Assembly (NCBI RefSeq): GCF_004014775.2
Contig: NZ_CP042808.1
Span: 1,950,001-2,014,000, forward strand
Reading direction: 5' to 3'
From: Acetobacter oryzoeni
Lineage (GTDB): Bacteria > Pseudomonadota > Alphaproteobacteria > Acetobacterales > Acetobacteraceae
Length of the DNA stretch: 64,000 nucleotides
In this document: positions 50,228-60,935 of the stretch, in pieces
How the letters are laid out: each line of letters starts with the position of its first letter
Position numbering within the stretch: the first letter of the stretch is position 1
Made by a program: the position numbers and the translations under genes
The notes under the pieces: generated by a model
What the model saw: only the letters and a program-made list of their open reading frames with translations
The model's database searches: none
What the model was told of the DNA's origin: nothing

Positions 50228-50764
50228 TTAGCGCGGGGCCAGAACCATGATCATCTGGCGGTTTTCAAGGCGTGGCATCTGCTCCACCTTGGCAACCTCA
50301 TCCATTTCGCCACGAATGCGTTCCAGAACCTTAATACCCAGTTCCTGATGCGCCATTTCACGACCACGGAAGCGCAGCGTAACCTTTACCTTATCACCTT
50401 CACCAATAAAGGTTTTCACAGCACGCATTTTAACCTGGTAGTCATTTTCGTCGATATTCGGACGAACCTTGACTTCCTTGATTTCAATGACCTTCTGCTT
50501 CTTCTTGGCTTCGTTACGCTTTTTCTGCTGTTCGTATTTGAACTTGCCGTAATCAAGAATCTTGGCAACAGGCGGCTCAGCATTCGGGCTTATTTCTAGA
50601 AGATCCAACCCAACACTATACGCTTTTGCCAAAGCATCGCGCACGGTCATGATACCGGCCATTTCGCCATTTTCATCAATAAGGCGAACCTGCGGCACAC
50701 GGATTTCTTCATTCACTCGCGGCCCTTCTCGGCTGGGCGGCGCGGGATACGGTGATCTGGCTAT
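50228..50764 (-). CDS. infC: Translation initiation factor IF-3, apparent AUA start
   Basis: 178 residues. The conventional start at 50716 (GTG) would remove about 16 residues that align with the N-terminus of IF-3. The frame extends to an ATA at 50764 preceded by AGGAG at six-base spacing, with no ATG, GTG or TTG between. IF-3 genes use rare start codons (AUU in E. coli) for autoregulation. [39 protein letters not shown] and [15 protein letters not shown] mark the family. Upstream neighbour is thrS. Confidence 0.93.
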   Translation of the reverse strand: MARSPYPAPPSREGPRVNEEIRVPQVRLIDENGEMAGIMTVRDALAKAYSVGLDLLEISPNAEPPVAKILDYGKFKYEQQKKRNEAKKKQKVIEIKEVKVRPNIDENDYQVKMRAVKTFIGEGDKVKVTLRFRGREMAHQELGIKVLERIRGEMDEVAKVEQMPRLENRQMIMVLAPR

Positions 50765-50861
50765 GGTCGGCTCCTGTAGTACATTTCAATAACTTGCAGA
50801 CACACCTCTTCAGGTGCTTCTGCCTATCGTTAGTATGTGCGCAATTATCCGCGCTTTATCA

Positions 50862-50901
50862 AGCAGGGCAAGCACAAAAACATCTTCATTGCTGCCCTGC
50901 T
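50862..50901 (-). promoter_or_regulatory. Leader hairpin between thrS and infC
   Basis: Stem AGCAGGGCA / TGCCCTGCT around a 22-base loop, in the 156-base gap before infC. No T tract follows on the minus strand, so it is more likely a leader structure than a terminator. Confidence 0.5.
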
Positions 50902-50920
50902 GTAACAATAAAACTCTGCT

Positions 50921-52852
50921 TCACCCTTTTTTGCGCAAATCTGGCGGTGTTGCTTCGTTTTTCAGGCGCGTAACAGCCTCATCCAAACTCAGAGTCTCCT
51001 GCGCCTGCGTGCCAAGGCGGCGCATGGCAACAGTGCGTTCCTCTGCCTCACGCCGGCCAACCACCAGAATAACCGGAACACGGGCCACACTGTGCTCACG
51101 CACCTTGGCGTTGATCTTGTCATTCCGCACATCGGCTTCCACAGCCAACCCGGCTTCACGCAGGGCAGCAGCCACTTCCTCTGCATAAGGTGCGGCATCG
51201 CTTACAATAGAAGCCACAACCACCTGCACAGGCGCTAACCAAAGCGGGAAACGCCCTGCGTGCTGTTCGATCAGAATACCAAGGAAGCGTTCGAAAGAAC
51301 CCAGAATGGCACGATGCAGCATAACGGGGCGATGCCGCCCGGAGTCTTCACCAATGTAGCTGGCATCGAGTCGTTCTGGCAGAACCAGATCAACCTGCAA
51401 CGTACCGCACTGCCAATCACGCCCAATGGCATCACGCAGCACAAACTCAAGTTTGGGGCCGTAGAATGCACCTTCACCGGGGTTATGTTCGTATTCTACC
51501 CCAGCCACGGTGCAGGCTTCTTTCAGGGCATTTTCAGCCTTGTCCCATACCTCATCGCTGCCAGCACGCTGTTCTGGGCGATCAGCAAACTTTACACGCA
51601 CATGCTCAAAGCCCAGATCCTGATACACATCGTGCAGCATCTTCACGAAACGCACAGTTTCATCTGCGATCTGGTCTTCGGTGCAGAAAATATGCGCATC
51701 ATCCTGCGTAAAGCCGCGCACACGCATCAGGCCATGCAATGCGCCTGATGGTTCATAGCGATGGCAGGCACCAAATTCCGCCATACGCAGCGGCAGTTCA
51801 CGATAAGAGCGCAGGCCGTGGCGGAAAATCTGCACATGGCACGGGCAGTTCATAGGCTTGAGTGCGAGTGTTTTATTCTCGTCCTCAACCGTCGCAATGA
51901 ACATGTGGTGGCGGTATTTGTCCCAGTGTCCAGAAGCTTCCCACAGGGCACGGTCAACAAGCTGCGGTGTGCGTACTTCCTGATACCCGTGGCGTGTTTG
52001 GGCGCGGCGCATGTAATCCTGCAACGCGGTATAAAGCCGCCAGCCTTTGGCGTGCCAGAACACCTGCCCTACGGCTTCTTCCTGAAAATGGAACAGGCCC
52101 ATTTCCTTGCCGATCCGGCGATGATCGCGCTTTTCTGCTTCTTCCAACTGGTGCAGGTGCGCATCCAGTTCCTTCTGATCGCGCCATGCCGTGCCGTACA
52201 CACGGGTGAGCATGGGGTTACGGTGGTCCCCACGCCAATAGGCACCTGCCACCTTCATCAGCTTGAAAGCAGTGCCAACATCCTTGGTGGTGCGCAAATG
52301 TGGGCCACGACACAGATCCAGCCATTCACCCTGCCGATAAATGGAAATTTCTTCATCTTCCGGCAGATCGCGGATCAACTCGGCTTTGAACTTTTCACCA
52401 CGCTCTTCAAAAAAGCGGATCGCATCATCGCGCTTCCAGACTTCACGCACAAAAGGCTCAGCCTTGGCGACAATTTCGCGCATCTTGGCTTCGATGGCCG
52501 CAAAGTCTTCCGGGGAGAACGGTTCGGAACGATAGAAATCGTAATAGAAGCCGTTTTCAATGGACGGGCCGATTGTAACCTGAGTGCCGGGATACAGCGC
52601 CTGCACGGCTTCTGCCAGCACATGGGCGGCATCGTGCCGGATAAGTTCCAGCGATTCCGGGTCCTTGCGGGTAATAAACCGCAGGGCAGCATCTTTGTTG
52701 ATGGTCTGGCGGATATCGCACAGCTTTCCATCCACTTCCATGGCCAATGCGGCTTTGGCAAGACCGGGGCCGATAGCTTCCGCCACCGTCGTGCCTGTAA
52801 CCGGCCCGTCAAAACTACGAACAGAACCGTCAGGCAAGGTAATGGCGGGCAT
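50921..52852 (-). CDS. thrS: Threonyl-tRNA synthetase
   Basis: 643 residues from ATG at 52852 with GGAG nine bases upstream (a TTG two codons earlier has poor spacing). N-terminal TGS domain, editing domain with [12 protein letters not shown], class II core with [16 protein letters not shown] zinc site ([12 protein letters not shown]), [15 protein letters not shown] and the C-terminal anticodon-binding domain. Following infC repeats the enteric gene pair. Confidence 0.97.
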   Translation of the reverse strand: MPAITLPDGSVRSFDGPVTGTTVAEAIGPGLAKAALAMEVDGKLCDIRQTINKDAALRFITRKDPESLELIRHDAAHVLAEAVQALYPGTQVTIGPSIENGFYYDFYRSEPFSPEDFAAIEAKMREIVAKAEPFVREVWKRDDAIRFFEERGEKFKAELIRDLPEDEEISIYRQGEWLDLCRGPHLRTTKDVGTAFKLMKVAGAYWRGDHRNPMLTRVYGTAWRDQKELDAHLHQLEEAEKRDHRRIGKEMGLFHFQEEAVGQVFWHAKGWRLYTALQDYMRRAQTRHGYQEVRTPQLVDRALWEASGHWDKYRHHMFIATVEDENKTLALKPMNCPCHVQIFRHGLRSYRELPLRMAEFGACHRYEPSGALHGLMRVRGFTQDDAHIFCTEDQIADETVRFVKMLHDVYQDLGFEHVRVKFADRPEQRAGSDEVWDKAENALKEACTVAGVEYEHNPGEGAFYGPKLEFVLRDAIGRDWQCGTLQVDLVLPERLDASYIGEDSGRHRPVMLHRAILGSFERFLGILIEQHAGRFPLWLAPVQVVVASIVSDAAPYAEEVAAALREAGLAVEADVRNDKINAKVREHSVARVPVILVVGRREAEERTVAMRRLGTQAQETLSLDEAVTRLKNEATPPDLRKKG

Positions 52853-52897
52853 GGTCAAAGGCTCCAGAAAAGAAAATCAGAAACTGATGGAAGATGC

Positions 52898-53854
52898 TTA
52901 ATGACGCCACCAGAGCGCGGCTGCAACCCTTTGCACACAAAGCAATGCAAGATCACGCACACGTAGTACGCGCACCTGCCCTGCCTGCCAGCCTAACGGG
53001 GCTGTAAGCGCAGGGTTACTATCAGCAGAAAATAGCACAACACAGCGGCAGCCCATAACGGCAGCCAGATGCATGGGGCCTGTATCATTCCCCACAGCGC
53101 ACTGCGCCCGTGCTGCCAGCCCTGCAAGCTCAGGCAAAGTGGTTTTACCCATTAGGTTTAACGCTTCGGGGCAATATTTCAGGATGTCCTGCGCCAAAGG
53201 CTGCTCGGTTTCATGCCCCACCAAGACAGGTTGCAAACCACGGCGAAAAATTTCTGCTGCCAGTTCACCATACCGTCTGGCAGGCCAGCGTTTGGCGGGC
53301 CGATGCACAGCCGCCCCGGGCACAATCAATACATAGGGCTCATCCAGCTTTGGCCCTTTATCACGCAACCAAGAAATATCTGGCAGCGGCACATCCTTAA
53401 TGCCGGCCATAGAGAGCTGATCACGCTGGCGAGCACGAGTGTGCATTTCATCCCGCCACGGGTTTAAATGGGCGAGATGCCCTTCTCCCACATGCCCACA
53501 CCATGAAACAGGCCGACCGGCCAGCACAAAATACCGCGCTGTGCGGGCTGATGTCTGCAAATCATAAACCCGATCATACCCACGCAGCATCTTACGCAGG
53601 GCGAGAATTTGCGGCACATCTGTCCAACGTGGGCGTGTATCCGTCAGCACCTCATCAAACCAAGGCGAAAGCTTGGCCAGCTCAACAAACGGCGCGGTTG
53701 TGAGCAAGGTGATATGTGCAGCAGGAAATGCCTGCCGAATGGCCTGAAACGGGCCAAAACTTTGCACGAAATCTCCCAACGCCCCCAAACGGATGACAAG
53801 AATGCGCTGCGGTATGATGCCTTGAGCTTTTTCAGAGTGCATGAGGGGCTTCAT
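52898..53854 (-). CDS. Glycosyltransferase family 9 (heptosyltransferase-like) protein
   Basis: 318 residues. GT9 pattern: RILVIRLGALGDFVQSFGP at the N-terminus, YDLQTSARTARYF, LIVPGAAVHRPAKRWPA (donor region), and NDTGPMHLAAVMGCRCVVLF. Probably adds a heptose or similar sugar to lipopolysaccharide core. It is 45 bases before thrS and overlaps the TPR gene by four. Confidence 0.9.
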   Translation of the reverse strand: MKPLMHSEKAQGIIPQRILVIRLGALGDFVQSFGPFQAIRQAFPAAHITLLTTAPFVELAKLSPWFDEVLTDTRPRWTDVPQILALRKMLRGYDRVYDLQTSARTARYFVLAGRPVSWCGHVGEGHLAHLNPWRDEMHTRARQRDQLSMAGIKDVPLPDISWLRDKGPKLDEPYVLIVPGAAVHRPAKRWPARRYGELAAEIFRRGLQPVLVGHETEQPLAQDILKYCPEALNLMGKTTLPELAGLAARAQCAVGNDTGPMHLAAVMGCRCVVLFSADSNPALTAPLGWQAGQVRVLRVRDLALLCVQRVAAALWWRH

Positions 53855-54684
53855 GGTGTATCCGGGTCTGCAGCCATAACGGCAAGGTCCTGCCGCGCCA
53901 GATCTGCCTCATGGCTATCTGGCGCCAGATCAAGCACGCGCTGCCAATCTGCCTGTGCGCCGGTGGCGTCTCCTTTACGTTCACGCACAATGCCGCGTTC
54001 CAGCAAGGCTGCCGGGTTTTCCGGCTCTACCTCCAAAGCATGGGCCACGTGTGTCGCTGCTGCATCAAGCTGCCCTACGCGGCGCTCTGCCGATGCCAGC
54101 AACACATAGGCTTCGGCCCCGATATCTGGCTTTTTAGCCACCAGCGCAGAAAGTTCTTTAACCACTACATCGGCCTGATCCTGCGCCAGTAAGGCACGGG
54201 CACGCAGCAGATGCAGGCGGGTATCATCCTCAAACGCCAGCCCGTAATCTACACTGCTCAAGGCTTTTTCTGGTTGCCCGGCAGAAAGCCAAGCATCTGC
54301 CGCATCTTCCTCTAACCCTGCGCGAAAGCTGGAAGGTGCACGCTCTGCATGTTCTATGGGTTGGTGGGCAAGCTCATCCAGTTCCTGCGCCGCACTTTCT
54401 TCATCTCCAGCTTCCAGCAATGCCAAGGCGTGGCAATGCTTAGCCTCCTGCCCTCCGTTGCCGTGGCGCTCCCAGTCCAGCGCGTAATCTCTTGCGCCAA
54501 AAGGATCATCCCCCACCATGGCCATACAGGCTTCGACCGACCATTTCTGCCCATTAACTGGCCCGGATGCAGCCGCCACATGGCCGCGTGCCGTGGCCGC
54601 CATAACAGGTGCGGATACAAGCAAAGCTGTACCTGCAACCACGCAGGGAAGATGCCGCCGTGTAGGCACAAAAGAAAACTTCAT
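53851..54684 (-). CDS. Secreted TPR-repeat protein
   Basis: 277 residues from ATG at 54684 with GGAGG upstream. Signal peptide (about residues 1-33), then alpha-helical repeats of the tetratricopeptide type; ALEVEPENPAALLERGIVRERKGD is a clear example (in part: NPAALLERGIVRERKGD). Likely a periplasmic scaffold. Overlaps the GT9 gene (ATGA), so they share a transcript and possibly an envelope function. Confidence 0.85.
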   Translation of the reverse strand: MKFSFVPTRRHLPCVVAGTALLVSAPVMAATARGHVAAASGPVNGQKWSVEACMAMVGDDPFGARDYALDWERHGNGGQEAKHCHALALLEAGDEESAAQELDELAHQPIEHAERAPSSFRAGLEEDAADAWLSAGQPEKALSSVDYGLAFEDDTRLHLLRARALLAQDQADVVVKELSALVAKKPDIGAEAYVLLASAERRVGQLDAAATHVAHALEVEPENPAALLERGIVRERKGDATGAQADWQRVLDLAPDSHEADLARQDLAVMAADPDTP

Positions 54685-54803
54685 CCTGCCTCCATACCAA
54701 ACAGGTTCATTCACGCACAGGCCGGGAACCTGAAAAGGAAGAACAGTTCTGCCCTACTGTCTCTTATGGCACAAAATGTGCAAATTGTGATAACACCCTG
54801 TTC

Positions 54804-56033
54804 ATGAGCAGTTTTCTGGCCTCTGCCTCCATTCTGCAAATCCTGCCCGCTTTGGAGCAGGGCGGAGTGGAAAGAGGCACCATAGAAATGGCGCAGGCCA
54901 TTACACAGGCTGGGGGCAAGGCGCTTGTTATCAGCGCTGGCGGGCGTATGGAGCCTCTGCTACGACATACTGGTGCTGAGCACATTACCCTTCCCGATTG
55001 TGGCAGCCGCAACCCTTTGAAAATTGCCAAAAACAGCCACTTCCTCAGCAATATCATTCGCCAGCATAATGTGCAGCTTGTTCACGCGCGCTCACGCGCG
55101 CCGGCATGGGTTGCCAAAATGGCCTGCAAGCGCACGCAAACACCTTTTGTAACAACGTGGCATGGCGTGCACGCCAACAGTTTTCCCGGCAAACGGCATT
55201 ACAATGCCGTTTTGGCATCTGGTGATCGTGTTATTGCCATCAGCAACCACATCGCCCAGCGCCTTGCAGAAGAATACCATGTCGGGCCAGATCGGCTGCG
55301 CACCATTCCGCGGGGGGCAGATACCGATCAGTTTTCTCCTCAAGTGGTATCCGGCCAGCGTGTGCACCGTTTGGTGGAGGCATGGGCGCTTCCTGCTGAT
55401 GCCCCGGTTATTCTCATGCCCGGCAGGCTGACAGCATGGAAAGGCCAAAGCCTTGTGCTGGATGCACTGGCACAACTGCTTGACCTGTTACCAGACGTAA
55501 ACTGGCACTGCGTATTTGCTGGTGGTTGCGCCGCAGAAGATAAATACGCACAAGAACTAAGCACCAAAGCAGCACAGCTGGGCCTGACTGACCGTGTCCG
55601 TTTTGCAGGCCATTGCGATGATATGCCTGCCGCCATGATGCTTGCCAACATGGTGGTTGTACCCTCCCTCCGCCCGGAACCTTTTGGACGTGTGGTGGTA
55701 GAGGCTCAGGCAATGTGCTGCCCGGTTATTGTGGCGCATCATGGTGCCGCGGTGGAAACCGTCGCCAATGGCCAAACGGGCTTTAGCTTTACCCCTGCAC
55801 ATGCTGAAGAACTGGCACAAACCATCCATAACGTACTGATTGCGCCGCCAGAAATTCTAGAAGAAATTGGATACGCTGCACGCCAGATGGTACTAAACCA
55901 TTATAGCACCTTTGCCATGCAACATGCCACGCTGGCTGTGTATGATGAACTGCTTGGCACCACGCTGGCAGAACGCTTTGCCTGCATTAAAAATGATGCT
56001 GCCCTCTTTCAGGAACCAACATTTGCAGGATAA
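54804..56033 (+). CDS. Glycosyltransferase family 4 protein
   Basis: 409 residues. LQILPALEQGGVERGTIEMA and TTWHGVHANSFPGKR in the acceptor half; the donor half has LMPGRLTAWKGQSL and RPEPFGRVVVEAQAMCCPVI, a full GT4 signature. Divergent from the TPR gene with an 119-base gap. Followed by nadK after 49 bases. Confidence 0.92.
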   Translation: MSSFLASASILQILPALEQGGVERGTIEMAQAITQAGGKALVISAGGRMEPLLRHTGAEHITLPDCGSRNPLKIAKNSHFLSNIIRQHNVQLVHARSRAPAWVAKMACKRTQTPFVTTWHGVHANSFPGKRHYNAVLASGDRVIAISNHIAQRLAEEYHVGPDRLRTIPRGADTDQFSPQVVSGQRVHRLVEAWALPADAPVILMPGRLTAWKGQSLVLDALAQLLDLLPDVNWHCVFAGGCAAEDKYAQELSTKAAQLGLTDRVRFAGHCDDMPAAMMLANMVVVPSLRPEPFGRVVVEAQAMCCPVIVAHHGAAVETVANGQTGFSFTPAHAEELAQTIHNVLIAPPEILEEIGYAARQMVLNHYSTFAMQHATLAVYDELLGTTLAERFACIKNDAALFQEPTFAG

Positions 56034-56082
56034 GGAAGGAAGACTTTAATTTTCCTGACCTGGAAGGAAGCAGGACACAGGC

Positions 56083-56898
56083 ATGACTGCTACTTCTCTT
56101 ACAAACCCGCCCTCAATCTTTATGCGGCCTCCACAACATCTGGCATTTATGGCGGCCCCTACAGAAACCGCCCGGGATGAACTTGATCGGCTGGTAACCC
56201 GTTATGGCAACTGCCACCCTGGTGAGGCAGACGTTGTGATCTGCTTGGGTGGAGACGGCTTTATGCTGGAAACCCTGCGCGTTATTCTGGAAGCGGGACT
56301 GACCACGCCAGTTTATGGCATGAACTGTGGTTCTGTTGGGTTTTTGATGAACCCCACCGATGAGGAAGACCTTCCCTATAGATTAGCGCATGCGCAAGCG
56401 GCGGTTATTCACCCCTTGCGCATGAAAGCCGTAACGGCACATGGTGAATCGCACGAGGCTCTGGCGTTGAACGATGTTTACCTGTTCCGCCAGACACGGC
56501 AGGCAGCCAAACTACGCATTGATGTGGACAGGCTGGTGCGTATTCCCGAACTGATCTGTGATGGCGCCTTATTGGCCACACCAGCCGGTTCCACCGCCTA
56601 TAATCTTTCTGCCCACGGGCCTATTGTGCCGCTTTCTGGCAATTTGCTGCCACTTACCCCTATCTGCCCTTTTCGCCCACGCCGCTGGCGCGGGGCACTT
56701 CTGCCTTCCTCAGCGCATGTCGGCTTTAGTGTTCTGGAACACGATAAGCGCCCTGTTGCAGCCGTTGCCGATTCGATAGAAATTCGGGATGTTGTTTCTG
56801 TGCAGGCATGGGAAGACCGAGAATTGGCTGTAACCTTGCTGTTTGACCCCGGGCAAACCCTTTCCGAACGTATTGCGGCAGAACAGTTTTCTGCATGA
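56083..56898 (+). CDS. nadK: NAD kinase
   Basis: 271 residues. The diacylglycerol-kinase-like motif [13 protein letters not shown] and the NE/D motif ([17 protein letters not shown]) plus [20 protein letters not shown] are present. Converts NAD to NADP. The NE/D residue here is Asp, allowed in the family. ATG at 56083 follows AAGGAAGCAGG. Confidence 0.97.
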   Translation: MTATSLTNPPSIFMRPPQHLAFMAAPTETARDELDRLVTRYGNCHPGEADVVICLGGDGFMLETLRVILEAGLTTPVYGMNCGSVGFLMNPTDEEDLPYRLAHAQAAVIHPLRMKAVTAHGESHEALALNDVYLFRQTRQAAKLRIDVDRLVRIPELICDGALLATPAGSTAYNLSAHGPIVPLSGNLLPLTPICPFRPRRWRGALLPSSAHVGFSVLEHDKRPVAAVADSIEIRDVVSVQAWEDRELAVTLLFDPGQTLSERIAAEQFSA

Positions 56899-56981
56899 TG
56901 CCGCAGTGTGGCCGCTTTCAGGCACCAAAAGCAGGTTGCCACTGTTCTTCTTCCTCTTTTTCTGGATTAGTCTTCCATTTA

Positions 56982-57914
56982 ATGCAGAACATGTTTCCTT
57001 TCTCTCGCCGCCTTGTGCTTCTGTGTGCTGCAAGCCTGCTTGCCACCAGTGCGGTTTCACATGCTCAGATTGTCACCAACAGTCAGGCTCTGGACAGTTT
57101 AGGTGGTGCAGCGCCTGTAGCCGCGCCCCCAACACCCGCGGCACCTGTGCATGAAGCGGCTCCGCGCCGCACAACAACGCCCGCGCACACTGAAACGCGC
57201 CGCCGCGTTGTAGAAAAGCCGCAAACCACCACAGCGCAGAAAAAAGAAACATCCAGCGTAAAAAATACGCAGCCGGCTGCAACGGCGCCTAAAAGTGCTC
57301 CCGCCACCAAACCGGTAACCAAGGCCCCGGCTGAAACCAAACCATCTACTGCACCTGCACCTGCACCTGCACCTGTGGCTAAGGCCGCGCCTACCCCGGC
57401 GCAAGAAACTAAAAGCGTTACACCTGCGGCCCAACCACGTAAGCCCCCGCCGCCAGCAACAATACCAAATGCACCCCCACCGCTGCCGCAGTTAACTCCT
57501 GCGCCATCAGACGTGGAAGTTCACCCTTTCCCGGTGCCACCACAACCCACTGTGGACCTGAAAGCCCAAGGCACCGTAACGCCTATTGAAGGCGGCGTAC
57601 GCATTACCTTTGCGCCAGAAGCAGCAACACTTAACCCGGAAACGCATCAGGCCATTCTGGCATTTGGGCAGCGTTTGTCTGACAAGCCGCATGTGCGTGC
57701 CCTGATAGATGCCTATAGTTCTGGTGCAGTGGATGATCCATCATTGCCACGACGCATGGCATTGGCGCGCGGGTTAGCGGCGCGCAGCGTGCTCATGAAT
57801 GGCGGCACACCTTCTACCCGCATTTATGTGCGCGTTATTGGGCTGCCCAAACAGTCAGCCCCCAACACACCGCAGGATTATATTGATATTTATCAGTCTG
57901 ACGTTGAGCCCTGA
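56982..57914 (+). CDS. OmpA-family-like protein with Pro/Ala-rich linker
   Basis: 310 residues from ATG at 56982 (56991 alternative). Signal peptide ending SAVSHAQ, then about 160 residues dominated by Pro, Ala, Thr and Lys, including four GCACCT repeats at 57351 (APAPAPAP). The C-terminal 110 residues resemble an OmpA peptidoglycan-binding domain: ITFAPEAATLNPETHQAIL, LIDAYSSG, RRMALARGLAARSVLMNGG. Likely anchors the outer membrane to peptidoglycan. Confidence 0.85.
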   Translation: MQNMFPFSRRLVLLCAASLLATSAVSHAQIVTNSQALDSLGGAAPVAAPPTPAAPVHEAAPRRTTTPAHTETRRRVVEKPQTTTAQKKETSSVKNTQPAATAPKSAPATKPVTKAPAETKPSTAPAPAPAPVAKAAPTPAQETKSVTPAAQPRKPPPPATIPNAPPPLPQLTPAPSDVEVHPFPVPPQPTVDLKAQGTVTPIEGGVRITFAPEAATLNPETHQAILAFGQRLSDKPHVRALIDAYSSGAVDDPSLPRRMALARGLAARSVLMNGGTPSTRIYVRVIGLPKQSAPNTPQDYIDIYQSDVEP

Positions 57915-57925
57915 AAACGGGCTCT

Positions 57926-59443
57926 TCAGTTCTGCGGCACCTTAAAGGGATGTGACCACACCAGCAGCGTATTGCTGCCTATGCGTATTTCCCTTTGTGC
58001 AGGCCCAAACTGTGTTTGCGCCTGCTTGGCTTGATCTGCACTTTCACACACAATAAAATTGCCGCCCATTTCATACCATTGCCGCTTGCTAAGGGTATGA
58101 AATGCTTTGATGCCTGATGGCGTGAATTCAACTGGTGCAAGACGTGCCGGAAATGGCAGACTATTGCGCGCTGCGCTCCAATATGGCGCGAAACCTTGCT
58201 TCAGCCCCATTTGTTCCAGAGTGCGGTTAACCGGAAAATTCTGATTTGCCGCTGCGTATCCCACAACTGGGCGCGGCAAAATTGTTGCCGCATACACAAT
58301 ACAGCAGCTACCCAACAGCAAGCCGTAGCCACGGGGCACCTGCACATGCCGAATAGCCAGTAAAACAGACAACAGGCATGGAAAAACCAGATAGCGGAAT
58401 GACTGCTCATCCATTGTCAATTCGCCAAAAACAAAGGCTGCCAACATAATAACAATGGCAAATACGGATGAGAGATCAAACAAGCTCCATTGTCGGTTCT
58501 TGCGCAGCGCATAAAAGCAACCCCATACCGTGCCACCTGCACAAACCAGATGAAACAATTCGCGCCCAGAGCCTGAAAGCGTAATCGGCTTTCCAAAAAA
58601 ATCGGCACCAAAATACTGTAAAAAGCCGGAAAACAGGACGCCCAGATTGTACGAGGCCCGGCTTTGTGAACCAAAAGACGAGCTCCATAACCCCGGCACA
58701 TGAAAGGCGCCATTATGGGCCAGCACTGTTTTAATAACGTGCTCCAATAGCAATGCGCCCACCATGCTGCTGGCAAGCCCGACATATTTTGGGGTGCGCT
58801 GTTCCAGACTGCATCCGATAGCAGCCAAAATAACCGGTAAAGCCAGAGTGTATTTTACCAGATCATCACTGCTCAGCATCAACGCAACAAACAGAACGGT
58901 ACCACTCCAACGCGCGCAGGTGCCGAACAAACTTTTGGATTGTAGGCAGTGAGGCTTCTGCAACCACATCAGCCAGAACAGCAACATGCCCACATAAGCG
59001 CCAACATGGTAACAGGGTGACAACACCAGATGGACCGCAAAGGCACTCGGCGCCGCTAACAAAACAAGAAGCGGCCACCCCGTATTGCCCGTTGCCAAAC
59101 GCGCAATACGAAACGCCAGCAACATGGCAATGGCCCACAGCATGGCGGGCACGATGTAATAAAAAGATACATGCCAGCCAAATAGGCCAAACATCACAAC
59201 GTAAGGCAGAACTTCAGTAAAATAGAAGGATTGGGTGGAAAGGTCCCACCCCTTCAGCAAGATATTGCCGTGCAGAATATCCTGCGCTGCCAGCAGGGTA
59301 GAAACACTGTCTGAATTAAAAGGCTGCGTCATACCCAAAGCGGCATACAGCAGCGTTAACGCCACAAATGCCACCATATATCCGGCTACGGTTTGGTATG
59401 TTTTGCCTTCAGCCACAGTGATTTTTCCCTCACAATGCCCCAT
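57926..59443 (-). CDS. Polytopic membrane protein, unknown function
   Basis: 505 residues from ATG at 59443; a GTG at 59416 has a better site (GAGGG ten bases upstream). About ten to twelve hydrophobic segments between residues 25 and 410, and a soluble C-terminal 100 residues. The layout recalls GT-C membrane glycosyltransferases (GT39-like), but the catalytic Asp pattern is not certain. Upstream, the rnhA terminator lies right before the ATG. Confidence 0.75.
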   Translation of the reverse strand: MGHCEGKITVAEGKTYQTVAGYMVAFVALTLLYAALGMTQPFNSDSVSTLLAAQDILHGNILLKGWDLSTQSFYFTEVLPYVVMFGLFGWHVSFYYIVPAMLWAIAMLLAFRIARLATGNTGWPLLVLLAAPSAFAVHLVLSPCYHVGAYVGMLLFWLMWLQKPHCLQSKSLFGTCARWSGTVLFVALMLSSDDLVKYTLALPVILAAIGCSLEQRTPKYVGLASSMVGALLLEHVIKTVLAHNGAFHVPGLWSSSFGSQSRASYNLGVLFSGFLQYFGADFFGKPITLSGSGRELFHLVCAGGTVWGCFYALRKNRQWSLFDLSSVFAIVIMLAAFVFGELTMDEQSFRYLVFPCLLSVLLAIRHVQVPRGYGLLLGSCCIVYAATILPRPVVGYAAANQNFPVNRTLEQMGLKQGFAPYWSAARNSLPFPARLAPVEFTPSGIKAFHTLSKRQWYEMGGNFIVCESADQAKQAQTQFGPAQREIRIGSNTLLVWSHPFKVPQN

Positions 59444-59445
59444 GA

Positions 59446-59469
59446 AAAAACCGGCCTTTCAGCCGGTTT
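59446..59469 (-). terminator. Terminator after rnhA
   Basis: Stem AAACCGGC / GCCGGTTT with a six-base loop and TTT run on the minus strand, immediately before the ATG of the membrane protein. Confidence 0.8.
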
Positions 59470-59473
59470 GTTT

Positions 59474-59968
59474 TTAGCTCTCTAAAAGAGACTGTTCTAT
59501 TTTTTCCCGGGCTTCTGTTGCCAGTTGGTCCACCCGTTCATTTTCTGGCACGCCGGAGTGTCCTTTTACCCAATGCCATGAAACCTCATGCCGTTTGGCT
59601 ACGTCCAGCAACCTGCGCCACAAATCCATATTGGCTACCGGATCACCCGATGCATTACGCCAATTCCGCCTTACCCAGCCCGTATGCCACCGGGTAATGC
59701 CATTGCGCACATACTCGCTATCTGTGTGCAGGTTCACCACACAAGGGCGCGTAAGCGCTTCCAGCGCTTCTGCAGCGGCGGTGAGTTCCATACGGTTGTT
59801 GGTGGTTTCACGCTCACCGCCAGAAAGCTCCCGTTCCACACCTTTGCAGCGCAGCAGAACGCCCCAGCCACCCGGGCCGGGGTTTGGGCGGCATCCGCCA
59901 TCTGTCCAGATTTCAACCGCCAGAGCAGGTTGTTCCGTTGCGGTGCTGTTTTCAGAATCCGTAGGCAT
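59474..59968 (-). CDS. rnhA: Ribonuclease HI
   Basis: Cleaves RNA in RNA-DNA hybrids. 164 residues from ATG at 59968 with GGA eight bases upstream; a GTG at 59974 is less likely. Catalytic residues lie in [43 protein letters not shown] and ENERVDQLA. Overlaps thrB by 17 bases. Confidence 0.97.
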   Translation of the reverse strand: MPTDSENSTATEQPALAVEIWTDGGCRPNPGPGGWGVLLRCKGVERELSGGERETTNNRMELTAAAEALEALTRPCVVNLHTDSEYVRNGITRWHTGWVRRNWRNASGDPVANMDLWRRLLDVAKRHEVSWHWVKGHSGVPENERVDQLATEAREKIEQSLLES

Positions 59969-60926
59969 CAGCACTATCCGTTTCCAAATGGAAGCGCAGG
60001 CGCTTCAGGTAATCCATAGGATCTTTGGGCGTCACCAAGGCATCTGCTGGCGTGTTAATCCAGTCATACAGCCGGGTGAGCAAAAAGCGCATGGCCGCAC
60101 CTCTGGCCAAAACAGGCATAAGCTGACGCTCTGCTGGCTCTAACGGGCGTATTTCCTCATACCCTTGCATCATGTGCCGGGCAAAAGTGATGTTAAACGC
60201 CCCATCAGCCTGAAAGCACCATGCGTTCAAACAGATAGCAATGTCGTAGGCCAGAAGATCCGTGCAGGCGAAATAGAAATCAATCACGCCTGAAACGGCA
60301 TGATCCAGAAAGAAAACGTTATCTGGAAACATGTCTGCATGAATTTGCCCGCGCGGCAGAAGCGGATTATTCCCCCGCCCCGGCCAGAATGGCAAAATAT
60401 GCTCAAGCGCGTTTTGCAGTTCATCCCGCAAACCTGCGCACACATTATCTGCGCCCGCACCGCAGCTTTGCAGCAACGCAAACCACGCATCTGGCCCCAA
60501 GCTGTTCTGACGTTCCGGCTTGTAAGAGCGCCCTGCCACATGTAGCTGCGCCAAAGCACGCCCAAGCGGGCGACAATGCTCAAGCCGCACCACGCGCGGC
60601 CAAACACCGGGCAGGAATGTGGTTATGGCAGCGGGCCTGCCTGCCAGTGTTTTCAGCACATGGCCTTGCGAATCAGCCACGGGTTGGGGGCATGTTACCC
60701 CCTCACGCGCCAGATGCTGCATAAGGCCCAAAAACCAAGGCAGATCCTGCGCATTCACCCGCTTTTCGTACAGGGTAAGAATGTAATCTCCATCTGTTGT
60801 ACGCAGCTGGAAATTACTGTTCTCCACCCCTTCGGCAATACCGCGAAACGCAACCAGAGACCCTATGGCGTAATCCTGCAAAAACGTTTCCAGGGCCTCG
60901 TTCCCAACGTCCGTATAGACGGCCAT
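59952..60926 (-). CDS. thrB: Homoserine kinase (ThrB, APH-fold type)
   Basis: 324 residues. This is the aminoglycoside-phosphotransferase-like homoserine kinase used in alphaproteobacteria, not the GHMP enzyme: [36 protein letters not shown] (catalytic loop) and [16 protein letters not shown]. Second step of threonine synthesis. It lies 9 bases after ispH and overlaps rnhA. Confidence 0.95.
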   Translation of the reverse strand: MAVYTDVGNEALETFLQDYAIGSLVAFRGIAEGVENSNFQLRTTDGDYILTLYEKRVNAQDLPWFLGLMQHLAREGVTCPQPVADSQGHVLKTLAGRPAAITTFLPGVWPRVVRLEHCRPLGRALAQLHVAGRSYKPERQNSLGPDAWFALLQSCGAGADNVCAGLRDELQNALEHILPFWPGRGNNPLLPRGQIHADMFPDNVFFLDHAVSGVIDFYFACTDLLAYDIAICLNAWCFQADGAFNITFARHMMQGYEEIRPLEPAERQLMPVLARGAAMRFLLTRLYDWINTPADALVTPKDPMDYLKRLRFHLETDSADAYGF

Positions 60927-60935
60927 GCAGCACCT

